DNA from: Streptomyces sp. 1331.2
Lineage (GTDB): Bacteria; Actinomycetota; Actinomycetes; Streptomycetales; Streptomycetaceae
Length of the DNA: 64,000 nt
Direction of reading: 5' to 3'
Assembly (NCBI RefSeq): GCF_900199205.1
Contig: NZ_OBMJ01000001.1
Span: 1,426,001 to 1,490,000, forward strand
Both the position numbers and the translations under genes were made by a program. Positions 29,407-37,553 of this stretch are shown piece by piece. Every line of letters starts with the position of its first letter. Position 1 is the stretch's first letter. Under the pieces are notes generated by a model. It was not told the origin of the DNA, did no database searches, and saw only the letters and a list, made by a program, of their open reading frames with translations.

Positions 29407-30043
29407 CAGGCCGCCGCCCGGGTCGCGCTGGTCGCCCTCTGGCCCGGCCTGCCCGGCCGCACCGTCGTCAACGCCGCCTCGATCGCACCGGACGACGCGC
29501 GGGCGAACGCCGCCGCCCCCGAAGCCCGGGGCCGTCCGCCTCCTCGACGCCGCGATCCTCACCCCCACCCCGACCATCGGTCGACCCGAGGGCACCGTCC
29601 TGGTCAGCGGCGATCCCGAGGCCTTCGCCCCGCACGCCGGGACGCTCCGGGCCCTGGGCACCGTACGCGATGCCGGCGCGGACCCGCTGCTGCGGTCGCC
29701 CGGTGGTGGCGGTCGTCCGCGCGGCCGGCGAAGTCCTCGATCACCGGGGGGGCAACAGGCGTGGCAACCGCTCGGCGTACTAGCCGAGTTCGGCGCCGCT
29801 GATGCCCTCGGCGGGGGCGCGTGCCAGGGCGTGGACCCCAGCCGTGCACGGTGGTCCAAAACAGGTCGAGCAGGGCGGTGTCGAAGACCGCCGGGCCGCC
29901 CGGCCCGTGGCCTGGACACCTCTGTCCTGGACGCCGCACTCGCCCTCACCCGGCGGACGGTCACGGCCGGTCTCGGGCCGGACGGGGTGTCCTTTCTGCT
30001 CGAACTGCTCTCCGCCCGAGAAGTGTCGGACGATCGGCCCTGA
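29407..30043 (+). pseudogene. NAD(P)-dependent dehydrogenase/imine-reductase-like pseudogene with an inverted middle segment
   Basis: Plus-strand fragments AARVALVALWPGLPGRTVVN (from 29407, frame 1) and LLDAAILTPTPTIGRPEGTV to LGTVRDAGADP (29529-29690, another frame) resemble the Rossmann part of 6-phosphogluconate/hydroxyisobutyrate dehydrogenase-like imine reductases. The C-terminal LDTSVLDAALALTRRTV follows at 29908-30043. The expected middle is present but on the opposite strand: VFDTALLDLFWTTVHGW (29895-29840, minus) then, after frameshifts and a stop, VIEDFAGRADDRHHRA (to about 29695). Thus roughly 200 bp has been flipped in place. Frameshifts confirm loss of function. Family identity by recalled motifs only. 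Confidence 0.65.
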
Positions 30044-30079
30044 CGCGGGGTCTGCACGGTGATTCCGCAGGTCGGGCCT

Positions 30080-30649
30080 TCAGTACTGGCCGGCCGGCCA
30101 GTGCCCGCGCGCAGCCAGGTCCAGGACCAGGGCGGCGATGTTCCAGGAGTCGTCGTCGCCCCGATGGTGGCGGCCTTCCAGGGGGAGGCCGGCGACGGTC
30201 AGCGCCTCGGCCATTCCGGGGCGTCGGCGCAAGCCGTAGGAGGCCGTGAAGGCGACCTTCGCGTTGGTGTGGCGGTCGCCGAAGGGGTACGCGGTGTTCG
30301 TGTGGCGGCACTGGCGGGTGAACTGGTTGCGGTCGTAGTCGCCCCAACTGGCCCACGCGATCGAGCCCGCCCGGTGCCGGGCCGCCAGTTGCCGGCAGGC
30401 TTCGCGGAAGGAGAGACCGCCGTCCACCTCGGCCTGGGTCAGCCCGGCCAGCTCCGTGCAGAAGGGGCTCACCTGCGAGCGGGCCGGGCGCACCAACAGC
30501 CGGTGCTTGGCGAGGCGTTCACCCGCGCGCAGGTCGACGACGGTGAGTCCGATCTCGATGATCTCGCTGACCTGCCCGGGCGGTGGCTGCCCCTGCCAGC
30601 AGGTCGCTTCGACGTCGATCACGTTCAGCAGGTGCGGGTCGGCGGCCAT
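30080..30649 (-). CDS. DEDDh 3'-5' exonuclease (KapD/ERI-1-like)
   Basis: The 189-residue protein shows ExoI VIDVEATCW (Asp and Glu, residues 10-18), ExoII WGDYDRNQF near 103 and ExoIII HHRGDDDSWNIAAL near 163 with the general-base His followed by Asp. This is the compact DEDDh exonuclease family related to KapD and eukaryotic ERI-1. ATG 30649 is used; no neighbouring gene suggests a specific RNA or DNA substrate. Confidence 0.92.
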   Translation of the reverse strand: MAADPHLLNVIDVEATCWQGQPPPGQVSEIIEIGLTVVDLRAGERLAKHRLLVRPARSQVSPFCTELAGLTQAEVDGGLSFREACRQLAARHRAGSIAWASWGDYDRNQFTRQCRHTNTAYPFGDRHTNAKVAFTASYGLRRRPGMAEALTVAGLPLEGRHHRGDDDSWNIAALVLDLAARGHWPAGQY

Positions 30650-30742
30650 GGGGAGTGAGTGTAGGAATGCCCGCTTCCCCGAGTCACCCGGATTTCCGTG
30701 CGCCCCTGCCCGCTACTGCCGTCTGCCGCCCGCTGTTGCCGC

Positions 30743-31534
30743 CTACTGCGCCAAGTAGCCGCCGTCGACCGGCAGGACGGCGCCGGTGATGAAGGAGGCG
30801 TCGTCGGAGGCGAGGAAGAGGACGGCGGCGGCGACCTCGGCGGGGGCGCCGAGGCGGCCCATCGGGTGGAGCTTCTCGATCGCCGCGAGGTATTCGGGGC
30901 CGCCGGGTTCGTCGCTCAGGCGGGCGACGCGCTCGGTGGTGATGGTGCCGGGGGCGACGGCGTTGACCCGGATGCCGCGCCCGGCCCACTCCACCGCGAG
31001 GTGCTTGGTGAGGCCGGAGGCGACGAACTTGGCGGGCCCGTAGACGGCTTGGCCGCGCTGGCCGGCCTCGCCGGAGATGGAGGAGAGGCAGACGATCGAG
31101 CCGCCGGGCCGTTCCTGGGCGACCATCGCCTGGATCGCGTACTTGCAGGTGAGGAACATGCCGCGGCCGTCCACGGCCATCACGTGGTCCCAGTCCTCGG
31201 CCGTGGCCTCGGTGACCTCCATCAGCGGGAGCACCCCGGCGTTGGCCACCAGGACGTCCAGCCGTCCGTGCCGTTCGGCGGCGGCATCGATCATCCGGCG
31301 GGCGTCCGCGTCGTCGGCCACGTCGCCGACCACCGTGCTGACGGCGCCGGGGAAGCGGTCGGCGAGGCGACTCAGCCCCTCGGCGTCGATGTCGGTGGCC
31401 ACCACCGACGCGCCCTCGCGGACGAAGCGCTCGGCGACGGCCCGTCCGATGCCGCTGGCTGCGCCCGTCACCACACAGGAACGCCCTGCCAGCCGACCGG
31501 TCGCCGGGCTTCCCGCCGCATTCGTCGTCACCAT
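30743..31534 (-). CDS. SDR-family oxidoreductase
   Basis: The 263-residue classical short-chain dehydrogenase shows TGAASGIGRAVAE near residue 21, DVADDADA (Asp-adenine contact), VANAGVLPL near 95, catalytic Ser in SSISGE, YGPAK near 170, and PVDGGYLAQ at the C-terminus. ATG 31534. TDIDAEGL after beta-2 with an acidic residue favours NAD over NADP. Substrate unknown. Confidence 0.93.
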   Translation of the reverse strand: MVTTNAAGSPATGRLAGRSCVVTGAASGIGRAVAERFVREGASVVATDIDAEGLSRLADRFPGAVSTVVGDVADDADARRMIDAAAERHGRLDVLVANAGVLPLMEVTEATAEDWDHVMAVDGRGMFLTCKYAIQAMVAQERPGGSIVCLSSISGEAGQRGQAVYGPAKFVASGLTKHLAVEWAGRGIRVNAVAPGTITTERVARLSDEPGGPEYLAAIEKLHPMGRLGAPAEVAAAVLFLASDDASFITGAVLPVDGGYLAQ

Positions 31535-31653
31535 GGGCGCGACTCTACCGACCGGGTCGGGCGGAGATCGGTGTTCCGCCGACATCCTGCCGTCGGCGCG
31601 TCGGCGGGACGGGACGCACCCGGAGGAAGGGCCGGTCAGGAGGGGCAACGGCC

Positions 31654-31680
31654 GTACGGGCCAACCTCGTTGGCCCGTAC
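31654..31680 (-). terminator. Terminator hairpin after the quinone-reductase-like gene
   Basis: GTACGGGCCAAC and GTTGGCCCGTAC form a perfect 12-bp stem with loop CTC, 112 bp beyond the stop at 31792. The rest of the 257-bp gap between the two oxidoreductase genes shows nothing coding. Confidence 0.8.
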
Positions 31681-31791
31681 GAGCGGGAGTGCGGCCGCGC
31701 CCCGCCACCGCCCGGTGGCCGCCGTGGCCAGTACCCCGGCGGCCGCAGGGCCGGGCGCCGAGAGGCAGGCCGGCCCGGGCCGGCCATGCCG

Positions 31792-32718
31792 TCAGACGGT
31801 GAGCACCACCTTGCCGCGCAGGTGCCCGCCCTCGCTGATCCGCTGCGCCTCGGCCGCCTCCGCCAGCGGCAGCACCCGGTGCAGCGGCAGCCGCAGGGTG
31901 CCGGCCTCGTGCAGGGCGAGCGCGGTGGCGTAGGCGCGCTGGTGGTACAGCACGGTCTCGGTGCCGCCGGTGAAGCGGATGCCGTGCTGCTCCGCGCCCA
32001 CGAAGTCGGCGATGGTCAGAACCCGGTCGGCGCTGCCCGCCAGCTCGACGGACAGCGGCAGCACGCCGCCCTGCCCGACCGCGTCCAGCACCCGGTCAAC
32101 CCCGCCCGGGGCGACCGCGCGCACCCGCTCGGCCAGGCCGTCGCCGTACGTCACCGGGATCGCGCCGAGCGCGCGCAGGTGGTCGTGGTTGGCCTCGCTC
32201 GCGGTGCCGATCACGGTGATCCCGCGCGCCCGGGCGAACTGCAGCAGCACGGTGCCGACCCCGCCCGCCGCGCCGTGCACCAGCAGGGTCTCACCGGGCT
32301 GTACGCCCAGGACGTCGAGGGCCCGCTCGGAGGTCTCGGCCGCCACCGGGATCGCCGCGGCCTCCTCCCAGCCGAGCGAGGCGGGCTTGCGGCCCAGCTG
32401 TTCGGCGGGCACCAGCGCCTGCTCGGCGTACGCGCCGCCCATCACGGCGCCGAACACCTCGTCGCCGGGCGCGAAACCGCTGACGCCCTGGCCGACGGCC
32501 TCCACCACGCCGGACAGCTCGTAGCCGGGCACGGCCGGGAAGGTCACCGGGAAGATGTCGACCATGGCCCCGCTGCGCACCTTGTGGTCGAGCGGGTTCA
32601 CGCCCACCGCACGGACCGCCACCCGCACCTGGCCGGGACCGGGGGCGGGCAGCTCGATGTCGGCCGGGCGCAGCACGTCCAGGTCGCCGTACTCGTTGAA
32701 GGCGATCGCCTTGGTCAT
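31792..32718 (-). CDS. Zinc-independent MDR-type NADP oxidoreductase (quinone reductase-like)
   Basis: The 308-residue protein starts at ATG 32718 after AAGGAG. It has the medium-chain reductase layout: GVNPLDHKVRSG near 40, PGYELSGVVEAVG near 65, and nucleotide-binding LLVHGAAGGVGTVLLQFARA near 145-165. Zinc-ligand cysteines are absent, as in quinone oxidoreductases. It faces away from the luxR-type gene, with 148 bp between the starts, so that regulator may control it. Confidence 0.94.
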   Translation of the reverse strand: MTKAIAFNEYGDLDVLRPADIELPAPGPGQVRVAVRAVGVNPLDHKVRSGAMVDIFPVTFPAVPGYELSGVVEAVGQGVSGFAPGDEVFGAVMGGAYAEQALVPAEQLGRKPASLGWEEAAAIPVAAETSERALDVLGVQPGETLLVHGAAGGVGTVLLQFARARGITVIGTASEANHDHLRALGAIPVTYGDGLAERVRAVAPGGVDRVLDAVGQGGVLPLSVELAGSADRVLTIADFVGAEQHGIRFTGGTETVLYHQRAYATALALHEAGTLRLPLHRVLPLAEAAEAQRISEGGHLRGKVVLTV

Positions 32719-32866
32719 GGAATCTCCTTGGGGTTGGGTGGAGTTGGTACCTCCGACGGGTTCCATCCTGGCTCGGGGGCCATGACCCGGGCGCCTGTCC
32801 TTTCGGACGGTTCGACCTGTCCTAACAGCCAGGCCGGGCCGTCCACGCCCCGACTAGACTCGACGC

Positions 32867-34345
32867 ATGGACGGGGCGGACAGTGCGGACGGTGCGGACG
32901 GTGCGGAGGGTGCGGAGGGTGGGGGCGGCGTGATCGGAACGAGGGACGCAGACAGCGCGGACGAGCGGTGGCGGCAGGCCTGGGCCCGCCCCGAGGACGC
33001 CCTGGCGCTGGCCGTGGAGGTGCTGCGCACGCCGCGGCCGGACCTCCTGCCGCGGCTCTCCCGCACGCTCGCCACCCTCGTGCCGCACGTGGCGATCGCG
33101 CAGCTCAGCGGCGTCTGCACCTTCTCCCCCACGCACTCCCACGGCCTGCCCGAGCTGGTCGACGGCATCAGCGGCCTGGAGCTGTCCCGGCTGGCCGCGC
33201 ACGCCACCGCGACCACCGCGACCGGCCGCCCCTGGCAGGGCGAGGCCGACCTCGCCGGCCGCACCCGGCCGGTGGTGGTCGTCTCGGCCCCATCGGGAGG
33301 CGCCGCACCGGCCGCCACCGACGCACCGATCGACACCACCACACCGCACAGCCTCGCCAACGGCGCCGTCCTCGTCCTCGTCCGGGCGGACGCCGCCTCC
33401 GTGGCGCCGGGGGCGCTCGCCGTGCTGCAGCAGCTCTGGGAGCTGGTCATCGCCCACTCCGACCACCGCGCCACCGACGCCGCGCCCAAGCACGCGGCGG
33501 CCTCCCGCGCCTCCGCCAACGCCCGCGCCCGGGCGATCGCCGAGTTCACCGGCACGCACAGCGCCGCGCTCAGCGCGATCCTGGCGCCGCTGCGCTCGGC
33601 CGACCTGGACGACGCCGCCGCGCGCCGCAGCGCCACCGAGCTGGCCGTCACGGCCCTGCTCGACCTGCGCCAGGGCGCCGAGCTGGACCGTACGCTCAGC
33701 GAGGAGCCCGCCGACGCCGCGTTCGCCCGGCTCGTACGGGAGTTGCGCCCGCTGCTGCGGCACACCCGGGTCCGGCTGGACGCGGCGCCGCCCGCCGAGT
33801 CCGCCCGCTCCGTCCCGGCCGATGCCGCGCACACCGCCCGCGATGCCGTCCGGGTGGCCGTGCTGCTGATGCTGGAGCAGGAGAAGCCGACCCGCCTGCA
33901 CGTGAGTTGGCGGTTCACCCCGGAGGACGCGCTGCGGGCGGTGGTCCGCGGTGACGGCCTGGGCGTGCTGGCCGTCGACGCCCTCGCCGTCCACCGCACC
34001 GCGGACCGGATCACCGCCCTCGGCGGCCGCTGCACCGTCGAGGCCGTCCCCGGCTGGGGCACCACGGTGACGGTCGACCTGCCGCTCGCCCTGCCCGAGC
34101 CCGCCCTCGCCACCGACCCGCTGGACGGCCTCCAACCGCGGGAGTCGGAAGTCCTCGACCAGCTCGCCCAGGGCCGCCGCAACCGTGACATCGCGGCGGC
34201 GCTGCACATCAGCGAGTCGACGGTGAAGTTCCACGTCGCCAACATCCTGGCCAAGCTGGGCGTGGCCTCGCGCGGCGAGGCGGCGGCCCTGGCACACCGC
34301 GCGGGGATGCCCGCCGGCACGGTGGGGCTGCACGTGGCGTCCTGA
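32867..34345 (+). CDS. LuxR-family regulator with kinase-like ATPase remnant
   Basis: The 492-residue protein ends with a LuxR helix-turn-helix: LQPRESEVLDQLAQGRRNRDI then ESTVKFHVANILAKLGVASR (residues about 425-475). The middle shows TALGGRCTVEAVPGWGTTVTVDLPL, resembling the end of a histidine-kinase-type ATPase domain; the N-terminus has an Ala-Asp-Gly repeat. No phosphoacceptor receiver is visible. ATG 32867 lacks a ribosome site but has TAGACT at 32855-32860, six bases upstream, compatible with a leaderless transcript. Its target may be the divergent oxidoreductase or the downstream phosphatase gene. Confidence 0.9.
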   Translation: MDGADSADGADGAEGAEGGGGVIGTRDADSADERWRQAWARPEDALALAVEVLRTPRPDLLPRLSRTLATLVPHVAIAQLSGVCTFSPTHSHGLPELVDGISGLELSRLAAHATATTATGRPWQGEADLAGRTRPVVVVSAPSGGAAPAATDAPIDTTTPHSLANGAVLVLVRADAASVAPGALAVLQQLWELVIAHSDHRATDAAPKHAAASRASANARARAIAEFTGTHSAALSAILAPLRSADLDDAAARRSATELAVTALLDLRQGAELDRTLSEEPADAAFARLVRELRPLLRHTRVRLDAAPPAESARSVPADAAHTARDAVRVAVLLMLEQEKPTRLHVSWRFTPEDALRAVVRGDGLGVLAVDALAVHRTADRITALGGRCTVEAVPGWGTTVTVDLPLALPEPALATDPLDGLQPRESEVLDQLAQGRRNRDIAAALHISESTVKFHVANILAKLGVASRGEAAALAHRAGMPAGTVGLHVAS

Positions 34346-34379
34346 ACACGTGGCGTCCTTGAACACGTGGCGTCCTGAG
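34331..34379. repeat. 16-17 bp tandem repeat (3 copies) over the luxR stop codon
   Basis: CACGTGGCGTCCTGAA, CACGTGGCGTCCTTGAA and CACGTGGCGTCCTGAG follow each other; the first copy contains the stop codon of the LuxR gene. Copies two and three are noncoding. CACGTG is itself a palindrome. Confidence 0.93.
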
Positions 34380-34447
34380 CCCGCGGCCCCTCGCCGGCCG
34401 CCGCCGCACCACCCACCCCCTCCACAACTCCCCTGGAGACAGGCGAC

Positions 34448-34912
34448 ATGGCCGAACCCCCCGGAGCCGCCGCCACCACCGACCGACCGGGCACCTGGGA
34501 TCCCACCGCCCCCGGCATCCTGCGGCTGCCCTCCGGCCGCCTGCTGCGCGGACGCGGCCTCACCCGCCCGCTGCCCGCCGGCCCCCGGCCCGACTTCGGC
34601 CTCTACCTGCTGGGCCGACCGCCCAAGGGCCTCGACTGGGAACACCGCTGGGTGCGCTGGCCTGACTTCCGGCTGCCCGCCGACCGCGCGGACGCCGCCG
34701 ACGCCTTCCGCGAGGCCTGGCGGCGCTGCGCGACCGAACGCGTCGAACTCGCCTGCGCCGGCGGCCGCGGCCGCACGGGCACCGCCCTCGCCTGCATCGC
34801 CGTCCTGGACGGCGTCCCGGCCACCGAGGCGGTCGCCTACGTGCGGGAGCACTACAGCCGGCACGCCGTCGAGACGCCCTGGCAACGGAAGTTCGTCGAA
34901 CGCCCGGCCTGA
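34448..34912 (+). CDS. Tyrosine/dual-specificity phosphatase-like protein
   Basis: The 154-residue protein carries ACAGGRGRTGTALACIAVL near residue 100, which fits the CX5R phosphate-binding loop of tyrosine phosphatases, though the usual preceding His is Ala. WVRWPDFRLP upstream could hold the general acid Asp. GGAGACAGGCGAC precedes ATG 34448. It is probably co-transcribed with the LuxR gene, 102 bp upstream. Substrate unknown. Confidence 0.85.
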   Translation: MAEPPGAAATTDRPGTWDPTAPGILRLPSGRLLRGRGLTRPLPAGPRPDFGLYLLGRPPKGLDWEHRWVRWPDFRLPADRADAADAFREAWRRCATERVELACAGGRGRTGTALACIAVLDGVPATEAVAYVREHYSRHAVETPWQRKFVERPA

Positions 34913-35000
34913 CCCCGATGCGTAGGAAGCGGTGGGCGGTGGACGCCAGCCCGGCTCCGTGGGTGGGCAGACTCGGAGGACCCGCCGCACCAGCCGCGCC

Positions 35001-35057
35001 CCTGAGGTGCGCAGACATCACGGACAGCCGCCCGGCGTAGCGCCGGCGGGCCTCAGG
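35001..35057. terminator. Nested hairpin between the phosphatase and urease genes
   Basis: Outer arms CCTGAGG (35001) and CCTCAGG (35051) enclose an inner imperfect GC-rich stem GCCGCCCGGCG / CGCCGGCGGGC around 35026-35051. The two flanking genes converge here, so it may act on both transcripts; the right arm includes the ureD stop. Confidence 0.5.
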
Positions 35058-36075
35058 TCTTGCGCAGGTCCGGTGCCGGGGCGCCGATCAGCAGCCGTCG
35101 TACCGCGTCCCAGGCCGCGCGGAGGGCGGCCGCGCAGGCGCGGGTGTCGGAGCCGAGCAGGCGCAGCCAGGCGCCACTGTCCTGCGGGAGCACGCTGACG
35201 CCGTGGAGCAGGCCGCGGTCGGCCAGGGCGTCGTGCAGGGCGTCGGCGATCCGGGCGGCCGGGGCGAGCGGGCTGAGGACGTACAGGCTGGACATCACGT
35301 CGTGTCCGGCGAGGACGGCCGGGCCGGTGACCCCGGCGCCGCCCACTCCCCCACCGGGGCCGGGGGGCTCCAGCCGTACGGTGTCGACCGCCACCAACTC
35401 GCCGTCCGGGCGCCGCACTTCGAGGTCCGAGGCGAACACCCGGTAGGCGTTGCGCTCGCCGCGGGCGAGGCGGCCGGCCAGGACGGTCTCGCCGAGCAGG
35501 ACCGTCGCGCCCGGGTCGACGGTCAGGACGGTGCGCTGGTAGAACCGGGAGTCCACGAAGGGGATCACCGGCTCGGGCAGGTACTCGACGTAGGCGCCGG
35601 GGCCGGCGTCCAGGTGGAGGAGCTGTGTCGCGTAGTCGAACTCCATCCGGTAGACCTTGGTGGCCGCCTGGGTGGTGAGGTGGACCGCCGTGTCGGCGCC
35701 GCAGCGCACGTCCGTCCGCAGCCGGTCGGCCTGCAGGATGCCGCCGCCGGTGGACAGCAGGAAGGTGACGGCGAGGTCGGGGCGGGCCGGGTCGAAGTAC
35801 AGCGGGCGCATGATCTGCAGCGGCGACTTCTGGTAGTGGCCGGTGAGTTCGGTGCGCCTGCCGACCTTGTCGAAGGCCAGTTCCAGCAGCCCGACCTTGC
35901 CGGGGCGCCCGACCGCGAGGGTGTCGGGCGTCCCGGCGTGCCGGCGGACCTCGTACGGGACGCGGGCCGGTTCGTAGTGCCGCGGGTCGAGCCGGGGCAC
36001 CGCCTCCGGTGCGACGGCCCGGACGGCCTCCTCCGTTTCGGGGGCGGCCGTCACGACCTCGGAGGCGGCCGTCAC
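35053..36075 (-). CDS. ureD: Urease accessory protein UreD (UreH)
   Basis: The 340-residue protein has UreD features: RRTELTGHYQKSPLQIMRPLY, VTFLLSTGGGILQADRL, VHLTTQAATKVYRM, YLPEPVIPFVDSRFYQ. UreD is the scaffold through which the UreFG complex delivers nickel to apo-urease. GTG 36075 overlaps the ureG stop (GTGA). It is longer than most UreD because of a 45-residue N-terminal extension rich in Ala, Val and Glu. Last gene of the operon. Confidence 0.95.
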   Translation of the reverse strand: MTAASEVVTAAPETEEAVRAVAPEAVPRLDPRHYEPARVPYEVRRHAGTPDTLAVGRPGKVGLLELAFDKVGRRTELTGHYQKSPLQIMRPLYFDPARPDLAVTFLLSTGGGILQADRLRTDVRCGADTAVHLTTQAATKVYRMEFDYATQLLHLDAGPGAYVEYLPEPVIPFVDSRFYQRTVLTVDPGATVLLGETVLAGRLARGERNAYRVFASDLEVRRPDGELVAVDTVRLEPPGPGGGVGGAGVTGPAVLAGHDVMSSLYVLSPLAPAARIADALHDALADRGLLHGVSVLPQDSGAWLRLLGSDTRACAAALRAAWDAVRRLLIGAPAPDLRKT

Positions 36076-36691
36076 GCCGGAACCTTGCGGAAGGTCTCCA
36101 GGAAGGCGGCGATCTCCTCCAGCCCTTCCCCCGTCAGGCAGTTGGTGAGCACCACCGGCCCGCCCTCGCGCACCCGGTGGGCGTCGGACTCCATGATGCC
36201 GAGGTCGGCGCGGACGTACTGGGCGATGTCGATCTTGTTGATGACCAGCAGGTCCGACTCGGTGATGCCCGGGCCGCGCTTGCGGGGCATCTTCTCGCCC
36301 TCGGCGGTGTCGAGGACGAACAGGAACAGGTCCACCAGCACCGGGCTGAAGGTCAGCGTGAGGTTGTCGCCGCCGGACTCGAACAGCAGGGTGTCGACGT
36401 CCGGGAAGCGCTCCAGCATCTCGGCGCCGGCCGCGAGGTTCATCGTCGGGTCGTCGCGGACGGCGGTGTGCGGACAGGCGCCGGTCTCCACGCCGACCAC
36501 CCGTTCCGGATCCAGCACCCCGGCGAGGGTGCGGCGCACGTGCTCGGCGTCCTCCTGGGTGTAGATGTCGTTGGTGATGACCGCGGGCGGTGGCCGCGCG
36601 CGATCAGTACCGGGACGAGCGCCTCGATCAGCGCCGTCTTGCCGGATCCCACCGGCCCGCCGATGCCCACCCGGAGCACGTTCTCGGTCAT
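36072..36691 (-). pseudogene. ureG: Urease accessory GTPase UreG, interrupted by a one-base frameshift
   Basis: From ATG 36691 (GGAGGAG upstream) the frame gives [20 protein letters not shown] and LIARGHRP, the P-loop of UreG, then goes out of frame. The remainder, [57 protein letters not shown], reads in the next frame to the stop at 36072. The total span of 620 bases is one less than 207 codons, so a single base is missing near 36582-36590 (plus strand CCGCGGGCGG). All UreG motifs are otherwise perfect, so this is either a very recent mutation or a sequencing error. UreG is normally required for nickel insertion. Confidence 0.93.
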
Positions 36692-36720
36692 GGGGTCTCC
36701 TCCACTGGTCTCGTTCACTC

Positions 36721-36822
36721 GTGGGTCTGGTCAGCTCGTGGGTGTGGTCAGCTCGTGGGTGTGTTCAGCTCATGGGTGTGTTCAGCTCGTGGGTGTGGTC
36801 GACTCGCGGGCGTGGTCAGCTC
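36721..36822. repeat. 17-bp tandem repeat (6 copies) between ureF and ureG
   Basis: Six units of GTGGGTGTGGTCAGCTC and close variants run without gaps from 36721 to 36822. The ureF stop codon lies in the unit nearest ureF. Because 17 is not a multiple of three and each unit contains an in-phase-shifting TGA, readthrough is blocked. The array ends 30 bp before the ureG start, upstream of its ribosome site. Copy number may vary between strains. Confidence 0.95.
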
Positions 36823-37553
36823 GCGAACAGCCGGGCCTCGGCCCGCTCGTGTCGTCCGGACATCGCGTCGGCGACCGGCACGCAGCCGCCGAGATCCGCC
36901 AAGTCCCGTACCAGAGCGGCCGCGACGACCTCCCGGATCACTGGGGCGGCCGCCCGCAGCACCACCTGTGCCCGGCGGTGGTCGGTGAGCCGCAGGCGCA
37001 GGGCGGCACCGACGAAGCTCGTGCAGAACGCGAACAGGTCGCCGGTGACGGCCTGTTCGACGGGCACGGCGGCCGAGGCGTAGGCCACCCCGGCGGCCAC
37101 CGCCTGGCAGCCGGGGGCGCGCTTGTCCGCGACCAGCGCCGCGTACTGCTCCAGGGCCTCGCCGCCCACCGACTCCCTTGCGATGTCCAGGAGTTGGCGT
37201 CCGGTCCTGGTGGCGGCCAGTCGCAGCTCGCGGTTGAGCCGGGTGGCGTGCAGCCGCCGGTCGGTCTCGGCCAGCAGCTCCCAGTCGCCCGCCGTGGCGG
37301 CCCGGTGGGCGAGGACGAGCGCGGTGGCGTCGGACGGTCCGACGCCGTGCCGCAGCAGGTCGGTGAGCAGTGCGGGCATGGTGTCGGGGGTGACGGCCTT
37401 GGCCTGGGCGTAGCCCTCCAGGCCGTGCGAGAGGGTGTAGAAGCCGCTGGGGAAGGCGGAGTCGCTCAGTTGGAGGCAGACCAGCAGCGCGTCCAACCCG
37501 TCGTCGGTGCCCACGCCTGCGTCAGCGGCGGTGCCGGTGCCGGTGCCGGTCAC
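36816..37553 (-). CDS. ureF: Urease accessory protein UreF
   Basis: The 245-residue protein contains [22 protein letters not shown] (here cited in part), [15 protein letters not shown] and [11 protein letters not shown], typical of UreF, which controls UreG GTPase activity and bridges UreG and UreD. GTG 37553 overlaps the ureC stop (GTGA); the N-terminus begins with a Thr-Gly repeat. The stop lies in the 17-bp tandem array. Confidence 0.94.
   Translation of the reverse strand: MTGTGTGTAADAGVGTDDGLDALLVCLQLSDSAFPSGFYTLSHGLEGYAQAKAVTPDTMPALLTDLLRHGVGPSDATALVLAHRAATAGDWELLAETDRRLHATRLNRELRLAATRTGRQLLDIARESVGGEALEQYAALVADKRAPGCQAVAAGVAYASAAVPVEQAVTGDLFAFCTSFVGAALRLRLTDHRRAQVVLRAAAPVIREVVAAALVRDLADLGGCVPVADAMSGRHERAEARLFAS

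Noticed and set aside
29279..30043. Apparently intact 254-codon plus-strand gene
   Set aside because: Only two patches match a dehydrogenase; the middle matches the same family on the other strand, and the first 80 codons are out of frame. It is a pseudogene.
36691..36721. Separate genes for the two halves of ureG
   Set aside because: They together make one perfect UreG with a missing base at the junction; two proteins would split the P-loop from the GTPase core.
36721..36822. Possible CRISPR-like array
   Set aside because: The 17-bp units are contiguous with no unique spacers, and no cas gene is in the window. It is a minisatellite.
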